Shown one piece after another: positions 27,602 through 35,628 of a DNA stretch of 64,000 nucleotides. A program made the translations under genes and the position numbers. Origin of the DNA: an uncultured Bacteroides sp. (GTDB taxonomy: Bacteria > Bacteroidota > Bacteroidia > Bacteroidales > Bacteroidaceae); assembly GCF_900547205.1 (NCBI RefSeq), contig NZ_URFY01000005.1, positions 1 to 64,000 on the forward strand, given 5' to 3'. The stretch's first letter is position 1; each line of letters opens with the position of its first letter. A model generated the notes under the pieces. It was not told where the DNA came from and ran no database searches. It was given only the letters and a program-made list of their open reading frames with translations.

Positions 27602-28351
27602 ATGAAAGAGTATCAATTTGAGATTTGTACCAATTCTGTGGAAAGCTGCATTGCCGCACAGAATGGCGGAGCAGACCGTGTAGAGCTTTGCGCAGGAATA
27701 CCGGAAGGCGGGACGACACCTTCTTACGGTGAGATAGCCATGGCACGAGAAGTGCTGACTACAACTCGCCTGCACGTTATCATCCGTCCACGGGGTGGAG
27801 ATTTTCTTTATTCGCCCATCGAAGTGAAAACCATGTTGAAGGATATTGAGATAGCACGCCAACTGGGAGCCGACGGAGTGGTGTTCGGTTGCTTGACGGC
27901 AGATGGAGAAGTGGATATTCTTGTGATGCAGGAGTTAATGAAAGCTTCGGAAGGATTGTCCGTTACCTTTCATCGTGCTTTCGATGTTTGCCGCGATGCC
28001 AAGAAAGCATTGGAAGAAATAATCGGGTTGGGGTGCAACCGCATTCTGACTTCTGGGCAACAGCCAACAGCCGATGTGGGTATTTCTCTTCTGAAAGAAT
28101 TGCAGGAACAAGCTGCGGGAAGAATTATCTTACTTGCCGGATGCGGCGTTAATGAAAAGAATATATCAGGAATAGCACATGAAACAGGGATAAAGGAGTT
28201 TCATTTTTCTGCCCGCAAAAGCATTAAGAGCAACATGAGTTATAAGAATGAAGCAGTATCAATGGGCGGCACCGTACATATCGACGAGTACGAACGAAAT
28301 GTAACTACCGCCCAAAGAGTGAGAAATACGATTCAAGCTATTGAGGATTAG
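27602..28351 (+). CDS. cutC: Copper homeostasis protein CutC
   Basis: A 249-residue TIM-barrel protein of normal CutC length. Family signatures are FEICTNSVESCIAAQNGGADRVELC near the start, VIIRPRGGDFLY, VFGCLTADGEVD, VTFHRAFDV and ILTSGQQPTA. CutC has been linked to copper tolerance, but its biochemical activity is not settled. It is monocistronic, lying between a terminator and a convergent gene. Confidence 0.93.
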   Translation: MKEYQFEICTNSVESCIAAQNGGADRVELCAGIPEGGTTPSYGEIAMAREVLTTTRLHVIIRPRGGDFLYSPIEVKTMLKDIEIARQLGADGVVFGCLTADGEVDILVMQELMKASEGLSVTFHRAFDVCRDAKKALEEIIGLGCNRILTSGQQPTADVGISLLKELQEQAAGRIILLAGCGVNEKNISGIAHETGIKEFHFSARKSIKSNMSYKNEAVSMGGTVHIDEYERNVTTAQRVRNTIQAIED

Positions 28352-28371
28352 AAGCATTTCAGTTCTAATCC
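28345..28371. terminator. Hairpin between convergent cutC and transglutaminase genes
   Basis: A perfect 9-bp stem, GGATTAGAA/TTCTAATCC, with a 9-nt loop. It includes the cutC stop codon and ends 10 bp before the stop of the convergent gene. The U-tract is weak, so it may work on either strand only modestly. Confidence 0.6.
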
Positions 28372-28381
28372 GTATTCTATA

Positions 28382-31174
28382 TTATAATCCATGAATCACT
28401 TTCATTAGCTGTTCTCCCAGTCCAATGGTGTATCCCTGAGAAACAAAGACTACACGATTGAATGTATCGGCAACGATGAACATGGGCAGAATCGTCTGAT
28501 TAGGAAGATTCATGGATTTTGCTATCTGCTGCTGAATGCTATTGTCTATATCAACACCATAGGAAATGGTTGATGGCAGCCCGGGAAATTCGGAAGGTTG
28601 AAACTTTTTGTATTGTTCTTCGGAAGGGAAGAGCAATACTATCTTCCGTCCCCAACTTTCAAAGTCTTTGCCCAATGCTGCAATATCTCTCAATGCGTGA
28701 TTGGTGGGTTCTTGTCCTACGCCCAGTACACCAACGATGTAATAACCGCGTCCGCAAGTTTGAAGCAGGCTTTGCGATGCACAAGCATTCACTCCATTCT
28801 CCTTAATTGTGCCGCAAGCAGCACTAGTCTGGCCTTTCGAGCTGTCTATTCCCAAGGGCTGATAGAGTGACTCGGAATTAAAGTTTCCAATTACCTGCAC
28901 CTGATCTTTACTTTCGCGCATTATGAGATCGATATCTGTGGTTTTTCCCTCTTCTATATTAAAGAAGCTAACCTCAGAGAGGACTGCACCACTTGCCATG
29001 CGAGTTCCGGTAACCATCATATAATAACCTGTATCAAGCTTAGTTCCATTCTTCAACAGATTCGCCCATGTTGTTCCACCACCCATATCAGCATCGCCTT
29101 CATCGTAGTTGAGTAAACGGAACGTGCCGTCTTTGAACTTCGATAGAGTGAAATGTGAGTAGTACTTCGGATCCGGCAATGCTCTGGTAGGAGTGAATTT
29201 CGATTTCAACATTCCTGTAGGTGCCTGAGTTGCTTGATGTGCAGTTTCAAAATCTACATCTTGCGTAGAGAAAGACTCGTCTGCATACTGCACCTTTCCC
29301 GTCACTTCGTCTATCCAAGCAGGGATGCCTAGGCTGCGCGCTGCCGCCACAAAGAAAATATCACGTGATTTACTATCCGCCACGCGTGCTTTCCACACTC
29401 CCATTGGAGAAATAGGAATACGCTGCGAGTTTAATTCATTATTGATTCTTATTTCCTTTTTACACCATTCAATCAATGAAGCAGGATTAGGCATGATGGC
29501 ACCCTCAGCAGCTTTTGGCATTATCTGAGAGATTGCTTCATTCAGTACCTTCTTATAAGGAGTCAGCATTTCGTTAGCTACACGCGGATTCAACAATGCT
29601 CTTTTCACTAAATCAGCATCTATCTTTTCTCCGTCGTATGAGTTCTTCAAATGATCGTTCAAGACGTCCAAGGTTACATCCCGCAAATCTTTTGCTGAAA
29701 TGCTTTCCAGTAACCATAAAGCGCGCATTTCTTCTTGCGACAATGTAGCCGTATCCTTCTGCCGAACGGACGAAAGGAAATCTTTCAGTGTCTGGTGGTT
29801 GCCTCTGGAGGCAACCAAGTAGTTTGCAAGTTTATCTTTCAAATGTTCTGGCTGCAAAGCTGCACCATATAAGTTTTCTACCCAAGCTTTCGCATCCTTC
29901 TCTGTCATCATGGTAGTCACGTATGCATTTCGAATGGAATCTTCGTGAGCCAACCGGAGATCATTAGCGGCACGCTGTTCTGGTGTCACTTCGGGCAGAT
30001 TCGCACTTTCTGCCGGTGGAACTATATCAAAGTCGATGGTATAGGACTCCCCTTCTTTCTTATCCAGAGTAATCGCCAATGTTTCGTCTTTACCAAAAGA
30101 TAGTTTGTTAAAACCGAAATTACCGTTTTGAGAAGCCCAAACTAGCATATCTCCTTTTCCAGCTGACAATGAAGCTTGCCCCTCAGCATCCGTATACTTG
30201 GTAGCAACTGTATAGAACTCTGCATAATTGTATACTTTAAAATCAACTTTGGCCCCAGCTACAGGCTGACCATTTGTATCTTTCACCGTCACTACAGCTT
30301 TTGCCGAAGGGGTGTAGTTATCAATCACATTGATTTCAGTATAATTCGGAGTTTCGAGCATGATTTCTTCCGGACCTGCATAGCGTCCGAACACCTTTGT
30401 ATGCATCAACATACCACGGCTAGCCGGTGCATTGAACCATCCCAGATTTAAAACCGGCTCAGGTTCGCAAGCTCCGAAGAAATACCACTTACCGTCTGCC
30501 CAAGCCTCTACCCACGCATGATTATCGTCGGTATGTGCCCAACGGGGAGTATACACCTGCCGTGCAGGAATACCTACAGCACGCAAGGCAGCTACGGTAA
30601 AAGTCGATTCCTCTCCACAACGACCGTAGGCAGTCTTTACACTTGCCAGCGGCGAACTGGTACGGGCATCGCTCGGACGATAGACCACTTTCTCGTGGCA
30701 CCAATGATTCACTTCCAGAATAGCGTCTTTCATTGAAAGATTCTTCACGCGGTCTTTCAGTTCACCATAAAACACTTCACGCGAATCGTCCAGATTTTCA
30801 TTATTCACCCGAATGGGCAACACAAAATGCCGGAAGAGTTCGTCCGTTACCACCTTTCCCCAAGGCATTTCGCTACGGGTTTGTTCAGAAAGGCGGAGAT
30901 TCTGCAAATAATAATCACCCGAATAGTCCGTGATATCCCCTATTGGCATATAGGCATACAGAAATTTCAGAGCTTCTTGCTCAGGGATAGTTAAATCGGG
31001 ATTTGAAAAGATGGCAAACAGTTCTCCGTCAGGAAGAGCTTGCTGCTTTTGGTCAAAATCCTGAAGTACCTGTTTCCGGTAGGCTTCTTCCTTCAGAAAG
31101 TGAGATTGACCACAAGATGATAATAATACAACCGATAGAATCGGGACAAACAAGAGGTGAATGAGTTTTTTCAT
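28382..31174 (-). CDS. Transglutaminase-like lipoprotein
   Basis: A 930-residue protein with a lipoprotein signal (LLSSC, Cys 21). The transglutaminase/protease core shows the nucleophile in GRCGEEST (Cys 186) and the His in NHAWVEAW (His 219). A carboxypeptidase-regulatory-like beta domain follows (VVTVKDTNGQPVAGAKVDFK). A second helical region and a degenerate second transglutaminase-like segment (AARSLGIPAWIDEVTGK) come next, and the C-terminus is thioredoxin-like (KIVLLFPSEEQYKKF). It is probably a cell-surface protein acting on peptides or proteins; the substrate is unknown. It is transcribed alone. Confidence 0.88.
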   Translation of the reverse strand: MKKLIHLLFVPILSVVLLSSCGQSHFLKEEAYRKQVLQDFDQKQQALPDGELFAIFSNPDLTIPEQEALKFLYAYMPIGDITDYSGDYYLQNLRLSEQTRSEMPWGKVVTDELFRHFVLPIRVNNENLDDSREVFYGELKDRVKNLSMKDAILEVNHWCHEKVVYRPSDARTSSPLASVKTAYGRCGEESTFTVAALRAVGIPARQVYTPRWAHTDDNHAWVEAWADGKWYFFGACEPEPVLNLGWFNAPASRGMLMHTKVFGRYAGPEEIMLETPNYTEINVIDNYTPSAKAVVTVKDTNGQPVAGAKVDFKVYNYAEFYTVATKYTDAEGQASLSAGKGDMLVWASQNGNFGFNKLSFGKDETLAITLDKKEGESYTIDFDIVPPAESANLPEVTPEQRAANDLRLAHEDSIRNAYVTTMMTEKDAKAWVENLYGAALQPEHLKDKLANYLVASRGNHQTLKDFLSSVRQKDTATLSQEEMRALWLLESISAKDLRDVTLDVLNDHLKNSYDGEKIDADLVKRALLNPRVANEMLTPYKKVLNEAISQIMPKAAEGAIMPNPASLIEWCKKEIRINNELNSQRIPISPMGVWKARVADSKSRDIFFVAAARSLGIPAWIDEVTGKVQYADESFSTQDVDFETAHQATQAPTGMLKSKFTPTRALPDPKYYSHFTLSKFKDGTFRLLNYDEGDADMGGGTTWANLLKNGTKLDTGYYMMVTGTRMASGAVLSEVSFFNIEEGKTTDIDLIMRESKDQVQVIGNFNSESLYQPLGIDSSKGQTSAACGTIKENGVNACASQSLLQTCGRGYYIVGVLGVGQEPTNHALRDIAALGKDFESWGRKIVLLFPSEEQYKKFQPSEFPGLPSTISYGVDIDNSIQQQIAKSMNLPNQTILPMFIVADTFNRVVFVSQGYTIGLGEQLMKVIHGL

Positions 31175-31237
31175 ATTTTATGTGTCGATTAAATAAACGC
31201 AAAATCAATTAAATGAGCATACTAGAGTATGCATATG

Positions 31238-31245
31238 CAAAAATA
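31238..31245 (-). promoter_or_regulatory. Possible -7 element of the transglutaminase gene
   Basis: TATTTTTG on the minus strand, 64 bp upstream of the ATG at 31174, matches TAnnTTTG. A TTTTG lies 12 bp further upstream, shorter than usual. Confidence 0.45.
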
Positions 31246-31395
31246 GGTGATTTTTTGCAAAATGTCACCACAAGTCTTTGTAAATCTACGTAATAGGTTT
31301 GTATTATGTACCGTGTCTGCACGCCTTATAAAAAGAAAATGCAGAATAAAAAGAAATTTTCCATGTTATACAGCATATAATTCAAAAACATTTCG

Positions 31396-31403
31396 TATCT
31401 TTG
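31396..31403 (+). promoter_or_regulatory. -7 element upstream of the 45-residue protein
   Basis: TATCTTTG, followed by GCAGTG, ~73 bp before the small gene at 31476. A good match to the Bacteroides consensus. No clear -33. Confidence 0.6.
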
Positions 31404-31475
31404 CAGTGTTAATAGACAAAACAAGATGTATAACCGCTCTTCAAAACGTGGAGGGCAAAAAAGAGGAAACAAATT

Positions 31476-31613
31476 ATGAAAAAGAATGCAAATGAAAAAA
31501 TCCTGATGTTACAGTATCGTATTAAAAGATATCAGGCAATGGGAAATGGTGCGATGTGCCAAACGTTGAACGGTAAACTTCAAAAACTGCTGTCACAGCA
31601 GGTTGCCATGTAA
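31476..31613 (+). CDS. Small basic protein (45 residues)
   Basis: A short frame starting MKKNANEKILMLQYRIKRYQ and ending KLLSQQVAM. It is basic and helical, with no signal peptide. It has its own -7 element upstream and a strong terminator 28 bp downstream, forming a complete small transcription unit of ~220 nt. This framing makes it much more credible than a chance frame. The function is unknown; it could also be the coding part of a dual-function small RNA. Confidence 0.65.
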   Translation: MKKNANEKILMLQYRIKRYQAMGNGAMCQTLNGKLQKLLSQQVAM

Positions 31614-31640
31614 ATAAACACACTTATTATAAATAAATTG

Positions 31641-31673
31641 AGCGAGGAACTTTCGAGTATCCTCGCTTTTTTT
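31641..31673 (+). terminator. Rho-independent terminator after the small protein
   Basis: An 8-bp stem AGCGAGGA/TCCTCGCT with an 11-nt loop and seven T. Confidence 0.92.
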
Positions 31674-31714
31674 ATACATTTGCGCAATAAAGATTATAAA
31701 ACACATATATTGTT

Positions 31715-32893
31715 ATGAAAAAACTATTCATGTCGGTTGCGGCAATCATTTTTGCCGTAGCTTCTTTTGCACAAACACCCGGTTATGAATTTACAACCGT
31801 TGTTTCTCATCAGGCTACGCCCGTCAAAGACCAAGCTTCCACAGGCACTTGTTGGTGCTTTGCCACTACTTCTTTCATGGAATCGGAGTTGCTACGAATG
31901 GGAAAAGGAGAATATGACCTGTCGGAGATGTTCATCGTCCGCCAGAAGTATATGAACCAAATGGAAGATAACTATCTTCGACGCGGAAAAGGAAATATCG
32001 GGGAAGGAAGTTTGGCTCACACTTTCAAGAATGCCTATAAGCAAGTAGGTATAGTGCCGGAAGAAGCCTATACGGGATTGCTTAACGGTGCACAAGACCA
32101 TAACCACGGAGCACTGACGCGTTACTTCAAAGCGTTGGTAGATGCCAACATCGCTTCCAAGAAACGCACACCGCAATATTATGAATTAATCAATAATCTG
32201 TTTGATATCTATCTGGGCAAACTACCGGAAACGTTTACTTATAAAGGAAAGGAATACACCCCGAAATCTTTCACCGAGAGCTTGGGACTGAATATGGATG
32301 ATTATATCGAGCTGACAAGCTTCACCCACAAGCCTTACTATGAAATGTTCTCACCGGAAGTGCCCGACAACTGGGAGAACCAACCTATGTACAATCTTCC
32401 GCTGGACGAATTGATTGAAACAATGGATTATGTTTTGAACAACGGATACACCGTATGTTGGGACGGAGACGTCAGCGAACAGGGCTTTTCTTTTAAAGAT
32501 GGAATTGCTATCAATCCGCAAGTGGAAGATGTGAAAGATTATTCTACTACCGACCGTGCGCGTTTTGAGAAGATGCCGAAATATCAGCGCCTTGATGAAG
32601 TCTTTAAGTTTGAACACCCTTATCCGGAAGTTGATGTTACCCCGGAAGTACGCCAAGAAGGTTATGAAAAGTTTGTGACGACCGACGATCATCTGATGCA
32701 CGTCACCGGTATTACCAAAGATCAGAATGGAACAAAATATTATATTACCAAGAACTCTTGGGGCGCAGAAAGCAATAAGTTCGGTGGCTATCTGAATATG
32801 TCGGAAAGCTATGTGCGTGCAAAAACAATCTGTATAATGGTGCACAAGGATTCTTTGCCGAAGGAATTGAAGAAGAAACTCGGAATTTTATAA
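31715..32893 (+). CDS. Exported C1B cysteine peptidase (bleomycin hydrolase / PepC-like)
   Basis: A 392-residue protein with a signal peptide (AIIFAVASFAQ). Papain-fold catalytic set: oxyanion Gln 40 and Cys 46 in KDQASTGTCWCFA, His in DDHLMHVTGI, Asn in ITKNSWG. Family members are aminopeptidases or oligopeptidases that trim peptides. Unlike cytosolic PepC, this one is exported, so it probably degrades periplasmic peptides. Normal length; single gene. Confidence 0.9.
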   Translation: MKKLFMSVAAIIFAVASFAQTPGYEFTTVVSHQATPVKDQASTGTCWCFATTSFMESELLRMGKGEYDLSEMFIVRQKYMNQMEDNYLRRGKGNIGEGSLAHTFKNAYKQVGIVPEEAYTGLLNGAQDHNHGALTRYFKALVDANIASKKRTPQYYELINNLFDIYLGKLPETFTYKGKEYTPKSFTESLGLNMDDYIELTSFTHKPYYEMFSPEVPDNWENQPMYNLPLDELIETMDYVLNNGYTVCWDGDVSEQGFSFKDGIAINPQVEDVKDYSTTDRARFEKMPKYQRLDEVFKFEHPYPEVDVTPEVRQEGYEKFVTTDDHLMHVTGITKDQNGTKYYITKNSWGAESNKFGGYLNMSESYVRAKTICIMVHKDSLPKELKKKLGIL

Positions 32894-32904
32894 GAGCGAT
32901 TAAC

Positions 32905-33000
32905 GTTTAGTGATTAGTGATTAACGGCCCTGCGGAATACGTACCAGAGTACTATATCATGCGCAGCCCGTTAATCACTAATTGTTAATCACTAATCACT
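32905..33000. repeat. Inverted repeat between convergent genes
   Basis: TTAGTGATTAACGG (32914-32927) pairs perfectly with CCGTTAATCACTAA (32968-32981). The stem continues inward as CTGCG/CGCAG, and the TTAGTGATTA motif is repeated on both outer sides. It fills the gap between the C1B peptidase and dinB. It looks like a repetitive extragenic palindrome and may terminate both transcripts. Confidence 0.75.
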
Positions 33001-33001
33001 A

Positions 33002-34096
33002 TTAAGCCTCCCAATCGCTAAATTCAAAACTTAACTGTTCCCAATTGCCATGTTGTTCGTCCGATTCTTCTTTGGGATTGGACACGGAAAGGCCGATGAG
33101 GCGGATGGGACGTTGCTCGTAATCCACATTCTTCAATAATTCTTTGGCAAGAGGAAGAACACGATCCAAGGTAGTCAGTTCCTGCGCTTGAGTGATGCTA
33201 CGGGTAATCTGGCTAAAATCATGAAACTTGATTTTCAGTGTTAATGTATTCCCTTTAAACTCTTTCCGTTGAAGGCGTTCAATCAGTTCTACCGCTACAT
33301 GATATAATTCAATGATTACTGAAGAACGGGCAGAAATATCCTGCTCCAACGTGCGTTCACAGCCGATGGATTTACGGATGCGGACAGCTTCTACCGGACG
33401 TTCGTCTATTCCGCGCGAACATTCGTAATAGAGTGAACCTGCCTTCCCAAAGTGCGCAGTCAACATTTCGAGCGAGCATTTTCGCAGTTGAAGTCCATTG
33501 CTGATGCCAAGCATATGCATTTTCTTAGCCGTCACAGGTCCTACTCCCCAGAAAGATTCGATAGGCAGACGGGCGATGAAGTCAAGAGCCTGCTCCGGAT
33601 GGATCGTACACAATCCATCCGGTTTACGATAATCCGAAGCAATCTTTGCCAGAAATTTATTATAAGATATGCCGGCAGACGCTATCAAATTCAATTCCTC
33701 CCGAATGCGTTGCTTTATCTCCTTCGCTATATCTACCGCCAGAGATATACCTTTCTTATTCTCCGTCACATCCAGAAAAGCCTCATCCAGAGAAAGAGGC
33801 TCGATGATGTCCGTATATTCATGAAATATTTCATGTATCTGCCGGGAGACGGATTTATAAACTTCCATCCTACCACGCACAAAGATGAGTTGGGGGCAAA
33901 GACGCTTCGCCTTCTGCGAAGCCATGGCAGAACGAACGCCATAGCGCCGTGCTTCATAACTGGCAGCAGCTACCACTCCCCGTTCCTCGGCATGGCCAAC
34001 CGCCAAAGGTTTTCCTCGAAGTTCAGGGTTATCACGCTGTTCTACAGAGGCGTAGAACGCGTCCATATCAATATGAATTATCTTTCGCTTAGTCAT
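33002..34096 (-). CDS. dinB: DNA polymerase IV
   Basis: A 364-residue Y-family translesion polymerase. The catalytic carboxylates are visible in HIDMDAFYASVEQRD and PLSLDEAFLDVT. The little-finger domain is at ~240-340. The C-terminus QLSFEF resembles a beta-clamp-binding motif. Normal length; single gene; no SOS operator was recognised. Confidence 0.95.
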   Translation of the reverse strand: MTKRKIIHIDMDAFYASVEQRDNPELRGKPLAVGHAEERGVVAAASYEARRYGVRSAMASQKAKRLCPQLIFVRGRMEVYKSVSRQIHEIFHEYTDIIEPLSLDEAFLDVTENKKGISLAVDIAKEIKQRIREELNLIASAGISYNKFLAKIASDYRKPDGLCTIHPEQALDFIARLPIESFWGVGPVTAKKMHMLGISNGLQLRKCSLEMLTAHFGKAGSLYYECSRGIDERPVEAVRIRKSIGCERTLEQDISARSSVIIELYHVAVELIERLQRKEFKGNTLTLKIKFHDFSQITRSITQAQELTTLDRVLPLAKELLKNVDYEQRPIRLIGLSVSNPKEESDEQHGNWEQLSFEFSDWEA

Positions 34097-34282
34097 TATT
34101 AGGTAGTTCTCATAGCAAATTTACTATAAATTCCTGAAATAACAGCATCAGACGGATATTGCATGAAAAATATTCGATATTGTAACTGTTTCATTTTCAA
34201 TAATACTATATTTGGAGAATGACATCCTTTATGACAGAAACTTGAGCAAGTAAGTTGATGCTATAAATATAAATTCAATATT

Positions 34283-34561
34283 ATGAGAAATATACTATTC
34301 TACTTTTCAATGCTTTGTAGCATTGCCATGTATGCCCAAAAAGGAGTGACTTCCGAAGTGGAGAAACTTTCATTAGAATTTAAGGAGATAAAGAAATTTG
34401 ATATACAGTTTACGGGTGAGATTGATATTCCCAACGAACTAGCGAAAGTCAAAATTGAGGAATTGAACTCACATGGAAAGATTAGTAATGAAGGAATCGG
34501 ATGGATTAAAAATTTATTACATCGTACTAATATTATAATAAACTGGATACGGATAGAATAA
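34283..34561 (+). CDS. Small secreted protein, unknown
   Basis: A 92-residue protein with a signal peptide (LFYFSMLCSIAMYAQ) and a short domain without recognisable motifs. The hydrophobic, poorly patterned C-terminus (IGWIKNLLHRTNIIINWIRIE) could mean it is truncated. It lies 6 bp before the TPR lipoprotein fragment on the same strand. Confidence 0.5.
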   Translation: MRNILFYFSMLCSIAMYAQKGVTSEVEKLSLEFKEIKKFDIQFTGEIDIPNELAKVKIEELNSHGKISNEGIGWIKNLLHRTNIIINWIRIE

Positions 34562-34567
34562 AAGTAT

Positions 34568-34765
34568 ATGAAAATAACAATATTGAGCTGTTTACTTATT
34601 TCTTTGCTAATGTATGTATGTTGTACCAATACGAAGAGAGACAAAATAAGGATACTTAACGATTCAATCAGCAACTTTCAATTGCATGATGACACTATTA
34701 TGTTAAGCCGCATTTTACCCCTTTGCGACAGCCTAACTATTTTAGATGACACCAAAAGGGAATAA
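34568..34765 (+). CDS. TPR lipoprotein, 5' fragment (probable frameshift)
   Basis: Sixty-five residues: a lipoprotein signal (LLMYVCC) and the start of a helical domain, ending LCDSLTILDDTKRE. The next frame begins inside it at 34746 and continues the expected pattern. In related Bacteroides TPR lipoproteins the DSL-x-LDDT segment runs straight into a KYQ-x-L helix, which here is in the shifted frame. One gene broken by a single-base change near 34760 is the simplest reading, though a sequencing error is possible. Confidence 0.6.
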   Translation: MKITILSCLLISLLMYVCCTNTKRDKIRILNDSISNFQLHDDTIMLSRILPLCDSLTILDDTKRE

Positions 34766-35180
34766 CCTTAATCGGTTGCGAAAGTACCAAATACTTGCAA
34801 TGCTCGACCGATACGAAGAAGCACTTGATGAAAGAGAGAAAGCCGCCAACCTATTACCTCCCAATGATGCATCAAGGCTAGAGTTCTATGGCTTTAAATA
34901 TAAACTATCAGGCGATACACTCCAATCAAACGAATACTATCTTCGAGCATTAGCCGAATACGATAAGCAGATAGCCAACAATGAAAATGCATACATTACA
35001 AAAAAAGTAACGATACTTATCTATCTTGACAGAATCATTGAAGCTAAAGAAACCTTGCAGCTAGCAAATCAAAAGAATCCGAAGGATGAAGAGATAAAGA
35101 CGTTATTGGACAATGTCGATAGCTTGGCTGATGAATTCAACAAAGAGATTTCAACTATAAGAATTAAATTAAAAAAATAG
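34746..35180 (+). CDS. TPR lipoprotein, 3' fragment (probable frameshift)
   Basis: A 144-codon frame overlapping the lipoprotein fragment by 20 bp. It holds about three TPR-like helix pairs (RKYQILAMLDRYEEALDERE, YYLRALAEYDKQIAN, YLDRIIEAKETLQLANQK). It has no signal peptide of its own, so as it stands it would stay in the cytosol and lose its membrane anchor. It is best read as the body of the lipoprotein above, out of frame. TPR lipoproteins act as scaffolds for protein complexes; the partner is unknown. Confidence 0.6.
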   Translation: MTPKGNNLNRLRKYQILAMLDRYEEALDEREKAANLLPPNDASRLEFYGFKYKLSGDTLQSNEYYLRALAEYDKQIANNENAYITKKVTILIYLDRIIEAKETLQLANQKNPKDEEIKTLLDNVDSLADEFNKEISTIRIKLKK

Positions 35181-35219
35181 GGTATAAGAGTCCGACTTAA
35201 AATCAATCACATAGCTCAC

Positions 35220-35351
35220 CCATTAATACTTAAGTTGCCAGCTATTAATAGCTGACATATTGGCTATTAATACTTGGGAACTCAGCTATTAATGCTTGTC
35301 ATCACAGTTAGCAATGCTTGTCATCACAGTTAACAATGCTTGTTACGATGT
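35220..35351. repeat. 22-bp tandem array C (6 degenerate units)
   Basis: Six contiguous 22-bp units. Units 1-4 share CTATTAATRCTT (unit 1 starts CCATTAATACTT), units 4-5 share AATGCTTGTCATCACAG, and unit 6 reads TTAACAATGCTTGTTACG. An inverted copy, ATAACAAGCATTGTTACG, follows directly. The array fills the space between the convergent TPR and GH29 genes. Confidence 0.85.
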
Positions 35352-35628
35352 ATAACAAGCATTGTTACGACACCTATTCTATCCTTGCCAGAAAGTACAA
35401 ATGTCTGTTTATCAACTATTTCGGAACTATCCCTACTATTTTTTATTTCTAAGGTTCATCTCTTTCACCTTTTTCTTTAAATCCCTATTAATAAGATAGT
35501 TACAGGTGAAGGCTTACTTATTTTTTCGCTTATTTTCCAGTTTCATCGCTTTCACTTGCTTATCTTTATTGCTTCCTGCAATCACCTTATCCCTAAGTGT
35601 TTAAAGAAAAAGATGAAAGAGGTGAATC

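Noticed and set aside
35220..35351. The tandem repeats considered as a CRISPR array
   Set aside because: Units are directly contiguous at 22 bp with no unique spacers, and no cas gene is present.
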